Shown one piece after another: positions 35,114 to 45,194 of a stretch of 64,000 nt of DNA. Within the stretch, counting starts at the first letter, position 1; each line of letters begins with the position of its first letter. The stretch comes from Alteromonas gilva (GTDB lineage Bacteria; Pseudomonadota; Gammaproteobacteria; Enterobacterales; Alteromonadaceae). The notes under the pieces are model-generated. The model had not been told where the DNA came from. It did no database searches and saw only the letters and a program-made list of their open reading frames with translations. The translations under genes were made by a program, and so were the position numbers. The DNA lies in the NCBI RefSeq assembly GCF_028595265.1, contig NZ_JAQQXP010000001.1:1302001-1366000 (forward strand), written 5' to 3'.

Positions 35114-35319
35114 TATGACCTGCCGCGATAACATTATTTGCCACTCTGTCACTTTAAATCATTAAATCAACCCCTCACAAAGGCCAGTTTACAGTCCAAA
35201 ACGATTGGTTACACTTTACTGGCTAAACCTCATAAATAATTGATGTTATTATCCGCCGTAATAATTAACCCCCAAAACTACAAAAAATCTATCTACTTTT
35301 CGACAGTGAGGAATTATTA

Positions 35320-37890
35320 ATGAAAAGACTCTTATCCTGGGTCTCATGCATGTTGTTGCTGGTGGCTCATAGCGCCATCGCAAAAGATGTAGAATATCGG
35401 TTGCCAAGTGCAATTGAACCAACTTTTCAGCAAATTCACTTAAACATTGATCCTGATAAGCCTGACTACTCAGGTTCGACCATCATTGACGTTACCGTAA
35501 AAGAAGACGTCACTAAGGTGGGCTTTTATCAAATGGATATTCAGGTTACTAACGCCGAGCTGCGTCAGGGCAATCGCATTTATCCGCTGCGTATCGAACA
35601 TGGCGATTTTAATATGACCTGGGGGCTTAGCTCTGCTACTGTCCCTGCCGGCAAATACGAGCTGGCGATTGATTTTGAAGGTAAGGTAAACACCTCCTCT
35701 GATGGTATGTATTTGTCGAGCTTCGAGGGCAATAACTATATTTTCACGCAATTTGAAGACATGCATGCCCGCAAGGCGTTCCCGAGCTTTGACGAGCCAG
35801 ACTTTAAAATTCCGTACCAAATGACGATTACCACTCCTGAGCAGCAGGTTGTGGCGTCGAATACGCCGGTTGAAAAGCGCACCGTTGAAGACGGGATGCA
35901 AACCGTAACCTTTATGAAAACTAAACCCATGCCGACCTATTTAATTGCCTACACAGTGGGACCATTTGATAGCGTAGAGATGGAAGGTTTGTCGGTTCCC
36001 GGTAAACTGTACGTGCCAAAAGGCTATGCCGATAAAACCAAATTTGTGGTTCAGCATACGCCGGAAATTCTGCAAGCGCTGGAGAACTTTTTTGGTAGCG
36101 AATATCCTTACCGCAAACTCGACTTTGTCGCGGTACCTAACTTTACTCACGGCGCAATGGAAAATGCCGGTCTGATTACGTACCGCGATAGTCTTTTGCT
36201 ACTGGAAGATAATCCGGGGTTGGCAGAGCGTTCTGGCCCGCTTAATGTGATTGCCCACGAACTGGCTCACCAGTGGTATGGCAACCTGGTTACCATGGCC
36301 TGGTGGGACGACCTGTGGTTAAACGAAGCGTTTGCTTCGTGGATGGCCAGCTATGTGATGATGGAGCTTTACCCTGAACTGAACTTTAAAGACCGTATCA
36401 TTCAGGAAGGTGCCTTTAGTGCAGACGCCAGCCCAACAGTGAAGCCAGTTAAAAAGGTTGTTCGCACGCAACCGGATGTCATGGACGGATTGGGTTTAAA
36501 TTACTCGAAAGGGGAATCCATTCTGCAAATGATTGAGTCACTGATCGGCACAGAGAACTTTCAGAAAGGTGTTCAGGCGTATATGAAAAAACACGCCTGG
36601 GGCAACACCCAGGCCGACGATTTGTGGGCCGCGCTGGACAAGGTGTCTGATTTTGATTTAAGCGCCATGATGAAAGGCTATCTTGAGCAACCGGGCTACC
36701 CGTTGATGGAAATAAGCAACAACGGTGAGATCAGTCAAAAACGTTTCCATTTAGCCGGTGCGAAAGTTGCGCCGCAAACCTGGGCTGTGCCGCTCAATAT
36801 CAGTTATAAAAAAGACGGCCAGATAAAGCGTGAAATTGTATTTATTGACAGCGCTACCACGCGTTTACCGCAACTCGCCGAAGCGGACTGGGTATTCCCT
36901 AATGACAATGCAACGGGCTATTTCCGCTGGCGTATTACCGCTGAGCAGCTCGATGGCTTGTTAGCCGATCTGGATGTGCTTAACAATCGTGAAAAGAAAA
37001 ACGTCCTGTACAACGCCCAGGCTTTGTTGAATGGTGGTGAAACCGGTATCGACACTGTTATGCAAGTGCTTAATGCACTCGCTCAGGACGAAGATCCGGT
37101 AGTGATCCGTGCGTCGGTAAGCACTCTGGCGGGTTTTCTGTATTTAGTTAATGACGACAACGAAGCTGAGTTTGCCGCATTGCTTAACGACAAATATATG
37201 CCGTTGTTGAATAAACTCACGTTGACGCAGAGTGATGATGATGACGAAAGTGTCATTCGTTTGCGTACTCAGTTGTACAGTATGTTAGGTCATCACAGTG
37301 ACAACGAAGCGTTAACGGCAAAAAGTAAAAAGCTGGCAGAGCAGTATTTGGCGGATACCTCGAGTATTTCTAACGGTATTGCCCGCACTGCACTGAGCGT
37401 TGTCACAAAGGGTGAAGATGCTGACCCGGCCTGGTTTGAGCGCATTATGAAAGTCTTTGCGGACAGTAAGCTGCCCAATGTTAAAAACACGCTACTTTAC
37501 TCTATGAGCTATGAAGATGAAGTAATGGTCAATAAAATGTTGGATCTGGCTCTGACCGATAATGTAACACCAGCGAATACCATCAGTATGCTGGGTGTGG
37601 TTGCCCGCAACCTCGACGATCAGACGTTATTTTATAAATGGCTGAAAAACAACACCGCCGCGGTGCTTGAGAAAATGCCTGACTACCATGTATCACGAAT
37701 GCCTGAGTTTTTATCGACTACGTGTGACAGCGATAACTTAAGTAAGGCTATTGCGTTTTATGGTCCGATAAAAGATGACCATGAAGGCATGGCGCGCAGT
37801 TATGAAATCATGATGGATGAGTCGAATCAGTGTCTGCGTTTAAAAGACACCTATCAGGATGAGTTTAATACGTTCCTGAGCTCACTATAG
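35320..37890 (+). CDS. Secreted M1-family aminopeptidase (ERAP1/PepN-like)
   Basis: An 856-residue zinc aminopeptidase with a signal peptide ending HSAIA. The exopeptidase motif is GAMEN (FTHGAMENAGLITYRD). The zinc ligands are in VIAHELAHQWYGNL plus the Glu of LWLNEAFASWMASY. A long C-terminal helical ERAP1-like domain (about 500-856) follows the beta domain. It differs in size and C-terminal domain from the M1 lipoprotein at 30026-31915, so they are not simple duplicates. Probable role: periplasmic or extracellular peptide degradation. A strong terminator follows. Confidence 0.92.
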   Translation: MKRLLSWVSCMLLLVAHSAIAKDVEYRLPSAIEPTFQQIHLNIDPDKPDYSGSTIIDVTVKEDVTKVGFYQMDIQVTNAELRQGNRIYPLRIEHGDFNMTWGLSSATVPAGKYELAIDFEGKVNTSSDGMYLSSFEGNNYIFTQFEDMHARKAFPSFDEPDFKIPYQMTITTPEQQVVASNTPVEKRTVEDGMQTVTFMKTKPMPTYLIAYTVGPFDSVEMEGLSVPGKLYVPKGYADKTKFVVQHTPEILQALENFFGSEYPYRKLDFVAVPNFTHGAMENAGLITYRDSLLLLEDNPGLAERSGPLNVIAHELAHQWYGNLVTMAWWDDLWLNEAFASWMASYVMMELYPELNFKDRIIQEGAFSADASPTVKPVKKVVRTQPDVMDGLGLNYSKGESILQMIESLIGTENFQKGVQAYMKKHAWGNTQADDLWAALDKVSDFDLSAMMKGYLEQPGYPLMEISNNGEISQKRFHLAGAKVAPQTWAVPLNISYKKDGQIKREIVFIDSATTRLPQLAEADWVFPNDNATGYFRWRITAEQLDGLLADLDVLNNREKKNVLYNAQALLNGGETGIDTVMQVLNALAQDEDPVVIRASVSTLAGFLYLVNDDNEAEFAALLNDKYMPLLNKLTLTQSDDDDESVIRLRTQLYSMLGHHSDNEALTAKSKKLAEQYLADTSSISNGIARTALSVVTKGEDADPAWFERIMKVFADSKLPNVKNTLLYSMSYEDEVMVNKMLDLALTDNVTPANTISMLGVVARNLDDQTLFYKWLKNNTAAVLEKMPDYHVSRMPEFLSTTCDSDNLSKAIAFYGPIKDDHEGMARSYEIMMDESNQCLRLKDTYQDEFNTFLSSL

Positions 37891-37932
37891 AGCGCACTGT
37901 CGAAGCGATTTAAACATCGTAAGGTCGTTTTT

Positions 37933-37960
37933 AAAGGCATCGCTGAGCGATGCCTTTTTT
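37933..37960 (+). terminator. Intrinsic terminator of the aminopeptidase gene
   Basis: AGGCATCGC (37935-37943) pairs perfectly with GCGATGCCT (37947-37955), running into TTTTTT. Confidence 0.85.
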
Positions 37961-37988
37961 GTTGCCGTTGCCATTTTGGTACCTGCTG

Positions 37989-38234
37989 TTAGCCTTGCTC
38001 TGGGGCCGTGTCTTGCAACACCAGTCGTTCAACAATGCTTTTGACTGCCGGACCGATGAGCATAATTGCCGGCAAAGCAATAATAAATGACTTTGGCCAG
38101 GCTGTGAGCCAACGATTAATCAGATCATCCGTCAGGCCAACGTTAAGCAAAGTCACGACGAATGACATAAAAGCAGACATAAAGAAAGCCATAAAAACCG
38201 AAAATAACAAAGGGGCAAAGCGGGAAGGAAACAT
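37989..38234 (-). CDS. DUF2798 small membrane protein
   Basis: An 81-residue protein with two hydrophobic helices (LLFSVFMAFFMSAFMSFVVTLLNVG and SFIIALPAIMLIGPAVKSIVERLV) separated by a WLTAWPKS turn, the standard DUF2798 pattern. The function is unknown. It is divergent from a LysR-type regulator with 107 bp between the starts, the classical arrangement of a LysR protein and its target. Confidence 0.8.
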   Translation of the reverse strand: MFPSRFAPLLFSVFMAFFMSAFMSFVVTLLNVGLTDDLINRWLTAWPKSFIIALPAIMLIGPAVKSIVERLVLQDTAPEQG

Positions 38235-38341
38235 AACAACGGACTCCGATATAACAACACTGACTAAAATTAGAACAATGATAGTCTACAGTGTTGCGAA
38301 TATGGTATAAATGCCCTATTTGTTAATGTTAAATTGCAAAT

Positions 38342-39232
38342 ATGAAACCATCAATCGATGACATTGCCTTGTTTATACAGGTCGTTAAGCATGGCAACCT
38401 GGCCGGTGCAGCGCGACAGTTGAGCTTGCCTGCGGCCACGGTGACCCGGCGTTTACAGAAGCTTGAGCATGCCACAGGAGCAAAATTGTTGCACCGCTCT
38501 GCACGTCAATGTGTGCTCACTCAGGACGGTGAAGTGTATTACCAGACCTACGCCGGGCTCGTCGGGCAGTTTGAATCAGCCTGGCAATTACTCAGTGAAG
38601 AAAGCCAGCAGTTGAGCGGTAAGCTTAAGGTGCTGGCGCCGGTCAATATATCGCACAGTATTCTGCGGCCCATGTGGGTATCATTTACACGCCAGTATCC
38701 CGATATTGAGCTGGAGTTACTATTGAGTAATCACCCTATGGATATCATTGAAACGCAGGCCGATCTGGCGGTACGGATCGGAAAACAAAATGATTCCTCG
38801 TTATATCAGCGCCGTTTGGGCCAGATAGATACACTGCTGGTCGCCACCCCCGGTTATATTGAGCGATTCGGGATGCCGCAGCACCCCGGTGAATTAGTTG
38901 AGCATGATCTGATTGGCCTGACAATGCGACCCAAATGGTTATTGCACAACGAATCAACAGGGCAAACCTTTACGGTTTATCCACGCTGCCGTGCACAGAT
39001 CAATGACCCGGTATTGGTAAAGCATTTCGTGTGCGACTCCCAGGGCATTGCGTTGGCGCCATGGCTGGAAGTCAAAGCGGAACTCGAAGCCGGTCATTTA
39101 GTGAGAGTACTGCCACAATGGGGCGGCGAAGTCAGAGAGTTACTAATGCTGTGGCCTGGCGGCAAGCTAATGACAAAGCGACTTAAGTGTCTCAGTGAAC
39201 ATATTTATCAGTATGTTCAGCAGCATCTTTAA
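38342..39232 (+). CDS. LysR-family transcriptional regulator
   Basis: A 296-residue regulator. The N-terminal winged helix is IDDIALFIQVVKHGNLAGAARQLSLPAATVTRRLQKLEHATGAKLLHR; the C-terminal effector domain has two alpha/beta lobes (GKLKVLAPVNISHSILRPMW). It belongs to the short-spacer group typical of regulators of small efflux or redox genes (CrgA/DsdC-like scan pattern). The likely target is the divergent DUF2798 gene; the ligand is unknown. Confidence 0.88.
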   Translation: MKPSIDDIALFIQVVKHGNLAGAARQLSLPAATVTRRLQKLEHATGAKLLHRSARQCVLTQDGEVYYQTYAGLVGQFESAWQLLSEESQQLSGKLKVLAPVNISHSILRPMWVSFTRQYPDIELELLLSNHPMDIIETQADLAVRIGKQNDSSLYQRRLGQIDTLLVATPGYIERFGMPQHPGELVEHDLIGLTMRPKWLLHNESTGQTFTVYPRCRAQINDPVLVKHFVCDSQGIALAPWLEVKAELEAGHLVRVLPQWGGEVRELLMLWPGGKLMTKRLKCLSEHIYQYVQQHL

Positions 39233-39371
39233 TCTACCAATTATCACATGTAGCAGGCTTGCTATCGGTTGTTGCAAAGTAGTGCGGTAAAAAAGCTGCA
39301 CAGTAATCATGAATGAGGAGTAACGGCGTGTGTGGTGATGTAATCATAATTACGCAATAAAGAGGCCGGCC

Positions 39372-40646
39372 TTAAGCCAGAACCAGCATGTTACGCCCAT
39401 GTTGCTTACCTTTGTATAGCGCGGTGTCGGCCCGTTTAAAGGCTTCCGTGAATCCTTCTTGTTGAGACAGTTTGGTTGCTCCAATCGTGGCTGTAAGTGT
39501 TAACTGATGCTGGCTGAAACGTTTACGGGCTATTTCCAGGCGAATATTTTCAGCTAAACGTTTAGTATCGTCGGCATGTTTACAGCGAAATAAAACAATA
39601 AACTCCTCGCCCCCCCAACGACTCACCAGATCGGTTTGCCGGCAGTTCTGTTTTATTAGCTGGGCGATTTCTTCAAGCACTTGATCGCCCACGTCATGAC
39701 CGTAATTATCGTTAACTTGTTTGAAATAGTCGATATCGAGAATTAACATGGCGAAATTGTCGAGTTCACCCATACGTTCTATTGTTGATAGCGTTTGAGC
39801 CAGACCCTCGCGGTTGCTCAAACCGGTCAGTACATCGGTTTCTGCCTGAACCCGGTATTGCTCACTGATAGCAGCTAATTCAAGTAGCTTTACTTCATCG
39901 GCTTTCACGCGTCGCTGAAGTTCAAAATAATGCCACAGCCCCTGGCTAACAAAAATAAATCCCCAAATTATCAATAGACTAAGGTATAACTGTTCTTTCG
40001 TAAAATACCTGCCGCTAAAAACAACACTATTAATGGTGATTTGTTCAGGCCCTGAGGTCATGGATTTTGAGCTGTTAACGCCCATAGTAATGACGTCGCG
40101 CCAATCAGGATGAGTGTCTGAGGGAGCTATTTTGTTTTCGCTAATCCACCAGTCAAGGACCCGGAAGTCCTTGAGTTTGAGTTCCAGCATGCGGGTTAAA
40201 TCTGCGGTATCAACAATTGACGCCATGGCTTTATCGGGGACGTCAGTGCGACCATGGGTTGAATAAAAAGTACTGCGGACAATGATCTGAACTGTAGGGG
40301 CGTTACCCTGGTAGGTGACATCAATCAACATCTTATCGAAGCCATTACTCAGATCAAGGGTAAGATCCTTTCCATCCCACCATGTAATGGCTGAACCACA
40401 ATAAGATGTTACGCCGTTGCCAATACTGCATTCATATTGAGTTTGCGCCTGGTCAATCCAGCGCACCGAACTGGTGCCGCCTATTTCTTTATCACTAAAC
40501 AAACTCACAACCGCATTGTCGGTTGGAAACACTTGCTGGGTTTTATCAGGAATTAAATCATAGCCGAGAACCAACGCTATCGAAATGGCAAACAGCAGGA
40601 TTTTCAAACGTGAAATAGTCGAAAAATTTAAAAATACTAACGACAC
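39372..40646 (-). CDS. Diguanylate cyclase with periplasmic sensor region
   Basis: A 424-residue protein: N-terminal helix (ILLFAISIALVLGYDLI), a periplasmic region of about 180 residues with a carbohydrate-binding-like beta pattern and two Cys (QYECSIGNGVTSYCGS), a second helix (LYLSLLIIWGFIFVSQGLW), a short coiled coil, then a GGDEF domain. The active site is GGEEF (SRWGGEEF), the metal Asp lies in LILDIDYFKQVNDNYGHDVGD, and RQTD five residues upstream is an I-site. An active, product-inhibited cyclase is expected. The gene is convergent with the LysR gene. Confidence 0.9.
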   Translation of the reverse strand: MSLVFLNFSTISRLKILLFAISIALVLGYDLIPDKTQQVFPTDNAVVSLFSDKEIGGTSSVRWIDQAQTQYECSIGNGVTSYCGSAITWWDGKDLTLDLSNGFDKMLIDVTYQGNAPTVQIIVRSTFYSTHGRTDVPDKAMASIVDTADLTRMLELKLKDFRVLDWWISENKIAPSDTHPDWRDVITMGVNSSKSMTSGPEQITINSVVFSGRYFTKEQLYLSLLIIWGFIFVSQGLWHYFELQRRVKADEVKLLELAAISEQYRVQAETDVLTGLSNREGLAQTLSTIERMGELDNFAMLILDIDYFKQVNDNYGHDVGDQVLEEIAQLIKQNCRQTDLVSRWGGEEFIVLFRCKHADDTKRLAENIRLEIARKRFSQHQLTLTATIGATKLSQQEGFTEAFKRADTALYKGKQHGRNMLVLA

Positions 40647-40777
40647 TATTTAAAGATCCACAGGCAAGGCATACGCCACACGTTGAAAATTCATCAGGTA
40701 AGCCAAAAGCTCACTCCTGTCTAATTATGTCGTCCTTGTTATTTCGTTACCTGACGGGCACATTTTGTGTTCACGAC

Positions 40778-40791
40778 TGCACATATGTGCA
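40778..40791. promoter_or_regulatory. Perfect 14-bp palindrome upstream of the diguanylate cyclase
   Basis: TGCACATATGTGCA is a perfect inverted repeat about 130 bp before the cyclase start on the minus strand. It is operator-like; no binding protein can be named. Confidence 0.3.
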
Positions 40792-40950
40792 ATTGTATGA
40801 CTTATATTTATAGCATAAAAAAAGACCAGCTACAGCAACTCTGGTTAATTAAACACCGTAGCAACGCAATATCACTCATAAAGGTCATGTGCTGAGTTTG
40901 ATCAAGCCGTTCATTTGCTTGATGAAACATCATTTTTTAATGATTGAAGT

Positions 40951-40983
40951 GGCGCGGCCGGTTATCAGTCGTTAACCGGCGCC
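40951..40983 (-). terminator. Hairpin downstream of nhaA
   Basis: GCCGGTTA (40957-40964) pairs with TAACCGGC (40973-40980), 60 bp after the nhaA stop in its direction of transcription; outer GGCG and GCC bases can extend the stem. Confidence 0.5.
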
Positions 40984-41043
40984 TGCCATTGATCCCCGGA
41001 CAGAAACAGCGTAAATGCTATATTGGTTTTAACATTGGCTCTT

Positions 41044-42261
41044 TTATTTATTAGGGATTTCATCAACAGTACGATGTACTGGCCTGCCAACCCAGTAAAG
41101 CACAAGATAACCTAACACTGCCGATAACGCAGAGCCCGCCAGAATGCCTACTCGTTCATCAAAAATCTGATTAATTCCCGAATGCTGAAAGGCCAGACCG
41201 CCGATAAATAGGCTCATGGTAAATCCCACGCCGCAAAGTAATGAACAGCCATAAATGTGTTTAAGGTTGAGGTCAGACGGTAGTGATGCCAGTTTTAACT
41301 TTACGATCAGCCAACAAAATGCAAAAACCCCAACTTGTTTACCGACTACCAAACCTAGAAATATTCCCCAGGTGACGGGGTGAAAAATACCTTCTGGCGA
41401 AATATTACCAAAGTTGATACCTGCGTTAGCAAAGGCAAAAATAGGGATAATGGCAAAGCTAACGACTGAGTTTAGTTCATGCTCCAGGCGAGTCACCGGT
41501 GAGCTTCGGCTGTCTTGCTTCGACCGCATAGGTATGAAGGCAGCCAACAGCACTCCCGCTAACGTTGCATGAACACCAGACTTAAGCAGGGCAACCCAAA
41601 GCACCACGCCAACAATAATGTAGCCCGGCAAATCCACAACATTGCGACGGTTCATTATCCATAAAATACCAAAGCAAACCGCCGCAATAAATAATGCGGT
41701 TACCGTAATATTCTCGGTATAAAACAGCGCAATGATCACAATAGCGCCAATGTCGTCAATAATAGCCAGCGTTACCAAAAACACTTTTAGACTGGCTGGT
41801 GCGCGGCTGCCTAACAACGCCATGATGCCTAATGCAAAGGCGATGTCTGTCGCCGCGGGAATAGCCCAACCGGATATGGCAGTAGGACTGCCCCAGTTAA
41901 TCGCCACATATATCAGCGCGGGAACAAGCATACCGCCAATGGCGCCGGCAGCAGGTAAAATGATATCTTTGGGGTTAGATAGCTCGCCTTCACAGACTTC
42001 ACGTTTGAGTTCCAATCCAACGTGGAAAAAAAACACCGCCATTAAGCCATCGTTTATCCACAGCAGCAGTGGTTTATCAATGCTAAAGCTACCCGCGGCA
42101 ATAACAACCGGTAACGATACTAATTGATCGTAATAAACATTCAGAGGAGAATTGGCGACAATTAATGCCGCTACCGTGGCGAATATTAACAATATACCGG
42201 CAGAGGACTCGCGCTTCAGGAAATTCTCTACCACATCAGAAATTTCAGTAATTTTATCCAT
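41044..42261 (-). CDS. nhaA: Na+/H+ antiporter NhaA
   Basis: A 405-residue antiporter with about twelve helices exchanging external protons for internal sodium. The sodium/proton site is the paired Asp of IPAATDIAFALGI (D163/D164 in E. coli). Other landmarks are LLLWINDGLMAVFFFHVGLELKRE and FAIIPIFAFANAGI. It is slightly longer than the E. coli protein (388 residues). A marine lifestyle would explain the need for it. No nhaR gene is adjacent. Confidence 0.95.
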   Translation of the reverse strand: MDKITEISDVVENFLKRESSAGILLIFATVAALIVANSPLNVYYDQLVSLPVVIAAGSFSIDKPLLLWINDGLMAVFFFHVGLELKREVCEGELSNPKDIILPAAGAIGGMLVPALIYVAINWGSPTAISGWAIPAATDIAFALGIMALLGSRAPASLKVFLVTLAIIDDIGAIVIIALFYTENITVTALFIAAVCFGILWIMNRRNVVDLPGYIIVGVVLWVALLKSGVHATLAGVLLAAFIPMRSKQDSRSSPVTRLEHELNSVVSFAIIPIFAFANAGINFGNISPEGIFHPVTWGIFLGLVVGKQVGVFAFCWLIVKLKLASLPSDLNLKHIYGCSLLCGVGFTMSLFIGGLAFQHSGINQIFDERVGILAGSALSAVLGYLVLYWVGRPVHRTVDEIPNK

Positions 42262-42448
42262 TTACTCTTCCGCGTTGTTAAACTCACTATACGTCTACAT
42301 CCTAAGGATAGATTAATCAAAAAGCCATGAAAGTTTACCTTTGAGTTGAACGAAGCAGCGCAACATACTGGTTAACCTGCGCGGTTATGTTATGAATGTT
42401 GCGATGATAAAGCGGCGCTATGTGGCGCCGCCAGTCATGAGTAACACG

Positions 42449-44746
42449 TTAAAGGTCGACGGTTTTGGTTAACTCAAAGTCGAACTCATCAACGTTTATC
42501 ACTTTTTTGCGCAGCGTATCAGCACGGGCAATTTGTGCCGCGTCGTCGGCTGTAATAACGCCCGCCTGCAGGGCGGCTTCACTGAGTTGGAATATACTGC
42601 CCTTGCGAGGTAATTTTTTGGTAATCTGGGCGGCTTTTACTTTCTTCACCAATGGTGCCAGCTCGTCAATAGCGGTCATGGCCAGGTTGAGTATTGCCAC
42701 AGGATCATGGTCATGCTGCCCCATATAGCACATCGGCGTAATGCTGTTGCGAAATGTCTTATCCTGGCATAACCGTAAGGCGAGTTCTGTCTTTAAGGTA
42801 TCTTTAGGTGGGTTATAACTGCTTCCCCATGGGAACAGCAAGCGTTTCAACAATGTGCCCACCAGTGGGTTGGAGATGTGACGGCAGTAGCCTTTTAACG
42901 CCACCTCGCACTTGTATAAGCTTTGGGTAATGAGGTAATCCACCGTCGCTTGTTCACTTTGCGGAGCGCCACGGCTGTAAAAGTGCTTAAGTACAGCTGA
43001 TGATAAATATAACTCACTGAGTACATCACCTAAGCGGGCCGAGAGCATCTCACGGCGTTTTAACTCGCCGCCGAGCATCAGCATGGCAACATCAGCACAC
43101 AAGGCCAGTGCATTACTCATACGTTGAATTTGTTGGGTGTGGCGTTTGTTGGCATCGGATTTAGGCGCATTGGCAAAGCGCGCACCGGTTAAACCATGAC
43201 CAAAAGCCGCTAAGGCATTACCGATTGCGAATCTGATATGTTTACCCAACAGTGGCTCAAATTTCGCCAGCCCGGTGTCAAAGTCTGGCTCAGCAGCTGC
43301 GACCATTTCGTCAAACACGTACGGATGACAGCGCGTGGCTCCCTGACCGAATATCATCAGATTGCGCGTGAGGATATTAGCGCCCTCTACTGTAATGGAG
43401 ACTGGCATCGCCATATACAGCGAGGCCAGATAGTTATTGGGGCCCATTTGAATACCTTTACCACCGCTGATGTCCATAGCAATGTTGATGCTCTGGCGTG
43501 CCAGTTCGGTCATGTGGTATTTGGCAATGGCTGTTACCACCGCAGGTTTTTGACCCAGATCGATGGCGCCGGCAGTAAGGTGGCGAACGGCTTCCACCTG
43601 ATAGGCATTGGCGGTTAACTGTGCCAGTCCTTCCTGCACGCCTTCAAACTCATAAAGCGAGCAGCCGAACTGCTGACGAATTGTGCTGTAAATTGCTGTG
43701 GTTTGCGCACTCAGTTGCGCGTTGCCGGTAGATAACGCCGGCAAAGATATACCGCGTCCTGCGGATAAGCACTCCATCAGCATGCGCCAGCCTTTACCGG
43801 CATACCCGGCACCGCCAATAATCCAGTCAAGCGGAATAAACACATCTTTACCGCGCGTGGTGCCATTCATAAAGGCCTGTTCCAGCGGCAGATGGCGCTG
43901 ACCTGTTTCAACCCCCGGATGATCAGTAGGTATTAAGGCGCAGGTGATACCAATGTCCTTTTTATCGCCTAATAATCCATCGGGATCGAACAGTTTGAAG
44001 GCCAATCCGAGTACCGTAGCAACCGGTGCCAGCGTAATATAACGCTTGTCCCAGTTCAGGCGAATACCCAGGGTATCTTTGCCTTCGTACTCACCCATAG
44101 TGATAACTCCCGTATCGGGGATACCACCGGCGTCTGAACCGGCTTCTGGGCCGGTTAACGCGAAGCAGGGGATGTCAGTGCCATTTGCTAATCGCGGTAG
44201 CCAGTAATTTTTTTGCTCTTCAGTACCGTAATGACTGAGTAATTCGCCGGGGCCCAGTGAGTTGGGCACCATCACGGTGACACCGGCACTGACCGAACGA
44301 CTGGCAATTTTTGACACAATCGTCGAATTTGCCAGGGCAGAAAAAGCTTTACCACCATACTCTTTGGGTATGATCATGGCAAAGAAGCCTTTTTCTCGCA
44401 TGTACTGCCAGGCCGCCGGTGAAAAGTCTTTATCTGTATGGACAGCAGAGAAGTCGTCGATCAATGTCATCAGTTCATTGACTTCATTGTCGATAAAGGA
44501 CTGCTCTTCTGCAGTAAGCTTGGGAAGATCCAGAGAATACAGTCGTTGCCAATCTGGCTTGCCGGCGAATAAATCGCCCTCAACCCAAACAGAGCCTGCC
44601 TCCATAGCTTCGCGTTCGGTTTGCGTCAGTGGCGGCAAAACATTTTTAAACCATTTAAAAATCGGGCCGGTCAGCCATTGCTGGCGTAGTGATTTTACTT
44701 TTAACAGCGCAACGATCAGCGCCACGACTATCAACCAAAAGAGCAT
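42449..44746 (-). CDS. fadE: Membrane-anchored acyl-CoA dehydrogenase FadE
   Basis: First step of fatty-acid beta-oxidation, acyl-CoA to enoyl-CoA with FAD. The N-terminal membrane helix (MLFWLIVVALIVALLKV) and linker are as in E. coli FadE. The core shows YGGKAFSALANSTIVSKIASRS, CFALTGPEAGSDAGGIPDTG, the active-site region KYHMTELARQSINIAMDISGGKGI, and VEGANILTRNLMIFGQGATRCHP. ATG 44746 has GAGG 7 bp upstream, whereas the longer frame from 44830 would place 28 mostly polar residues before the helix. It has a paralogue at 62309-64000. Two PsrA-like boxes lie upstream. Confidence 0.93.
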   Translation of the reverse strand: MLFWLIVVALIVALLKVKSLRQQWLTGPIFKWFKNVLPPLTQTEREAMEAGSVWVEGDLFAGKPDWQRLYSLDLPKLTAEEQSFIDNEVNELMTLIDDFSAVHTDKDFSPAAWQYMREKGFFAMIIPKEYGGKAFSALANSTIVSKIASRSVSAGVTVMVPNSLGPGELLSHYGTEEQKNYWLPRLANGTDIPCFALTGPEAGSDAGGIPDTGVITMGEYEGKDTLGIRLNWDKRYITLAPVATVLGLAFKLFDPDGLLGDKKDIGITCALIPTDHPGVETGQRHLPLEQAFMNGTTRGKDVFIPLDWIIGGAGYAGKGWRMLMECLSAGRGISLPALSTGNAQLSAQTTAIYSTIRQQFGCSLYEFEGVQEGLAQLTANAYQVEAVRHLTAGAIDLGQKPAVVTAIAKYHMTELARQSINIAMDISGGKGIQMGPNNYLASLYMAMPVSITVEGANILTRNLMIFGQGATRCHPYVFDEMVAAAEPDFDTGLAKFEPLLGKHIRFAIGNALAAFGHGLTGARFANAPKSDANKRHTQQIQRMSNALALCADVAMLMLGGELKRREMLSARLGDVLSELYLSSAVLKHFYSRGAPQSEQATVDYLITQSLYKCEVALKGYCRHISNPLVGTLLKRLLFPWGSSYNPPKDTLKTELALRLCQDKTFRNSITPMCYMGQHDHDPVAILNLAMTAIDELAPLVKKVKAAQITKKLPRKGSIFQLSEAALQAGVITADDAAQIARADTLRKKVINVDEFDFELTKTVDL

Positions 44747-45194
44747 AAAAAATCCTCGGTAAATGTACCTGTTTGCCTGTACGTAACGCTCGGAATTAAA
44801 CAGGTGTTTGAATTGCGTAAATTTAAACACTTGTTTTAATTTTCGTCAATCGACAAATTAACGCAATAATCTACGGCGGCAAGCAAAGCATTGTCCGCTG
44901 TCACCGCGCTCGTTGTGACAGCATTACTTCAACAGTGTAGATGTTCGGCAGCAATAATGTGCGCAGAACGCAGCTTTTGTATCAAAAGCGGCACGATTAT
45001 TACGCTTTAAAATGGCCACAAGATGTGGCGGCAAGCATTGCGAAATATTTTCACACTGTCTGTGTAAACTACAGTGAAACCGCCGGTTAAAAGCAATGCA
45101 TACCAATTTTTGTTTATTGTTTTCAATAGATTAAGTTTTGGCGCAAAGATTGAATAGTAGTACTTAGAGCGTTAAGTAAATGACGGAGGACATT
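44747..45194. other. Divergent promoter region between fadE and a small membrane protein gene
   Basis: 448 bp. The fadE-proximal part carries the two PsrA-like boxes at 44798-44837. The rest, from about 44840, shows no convincing gene or other element. Confidence 0.4.
44797..44837. promoter_or_regulatory. Two PsrA-like operator boxes upstream of fadE
   Basis: AAACAGGTGTTTG (44798-44810) and AAACACTTGTTTT (44825-44837) both fit the AAAC-N4-GTTT pattern I recall for the fatty-acid regulator PsrA of gammaproteobacteria. The two boxes are also inverted repeats of each other, 14 bp apart. They lie 52-91 bp before the fadE start, where a repressor could act. Confidence 0.55.

Larger units (their letters stand above)
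40647..41043. other. Intergenic region between a diguanylate cyclase and nhaA
   Basis: 397 bp holding the promoter of the cyclase (minus strand), a palindrome at 40778-40791 and the nhaA terminator hairpin at 40957-40980. No coding frame is seen. Confidence 0.4.

Noticed and set aside
44924..45106. 60-residue minus-strand frame in the fadE upstream gap
   Set aside because: Many Cys, His and Arg residues in random order, no start signals, and no resemblance to a protein family.
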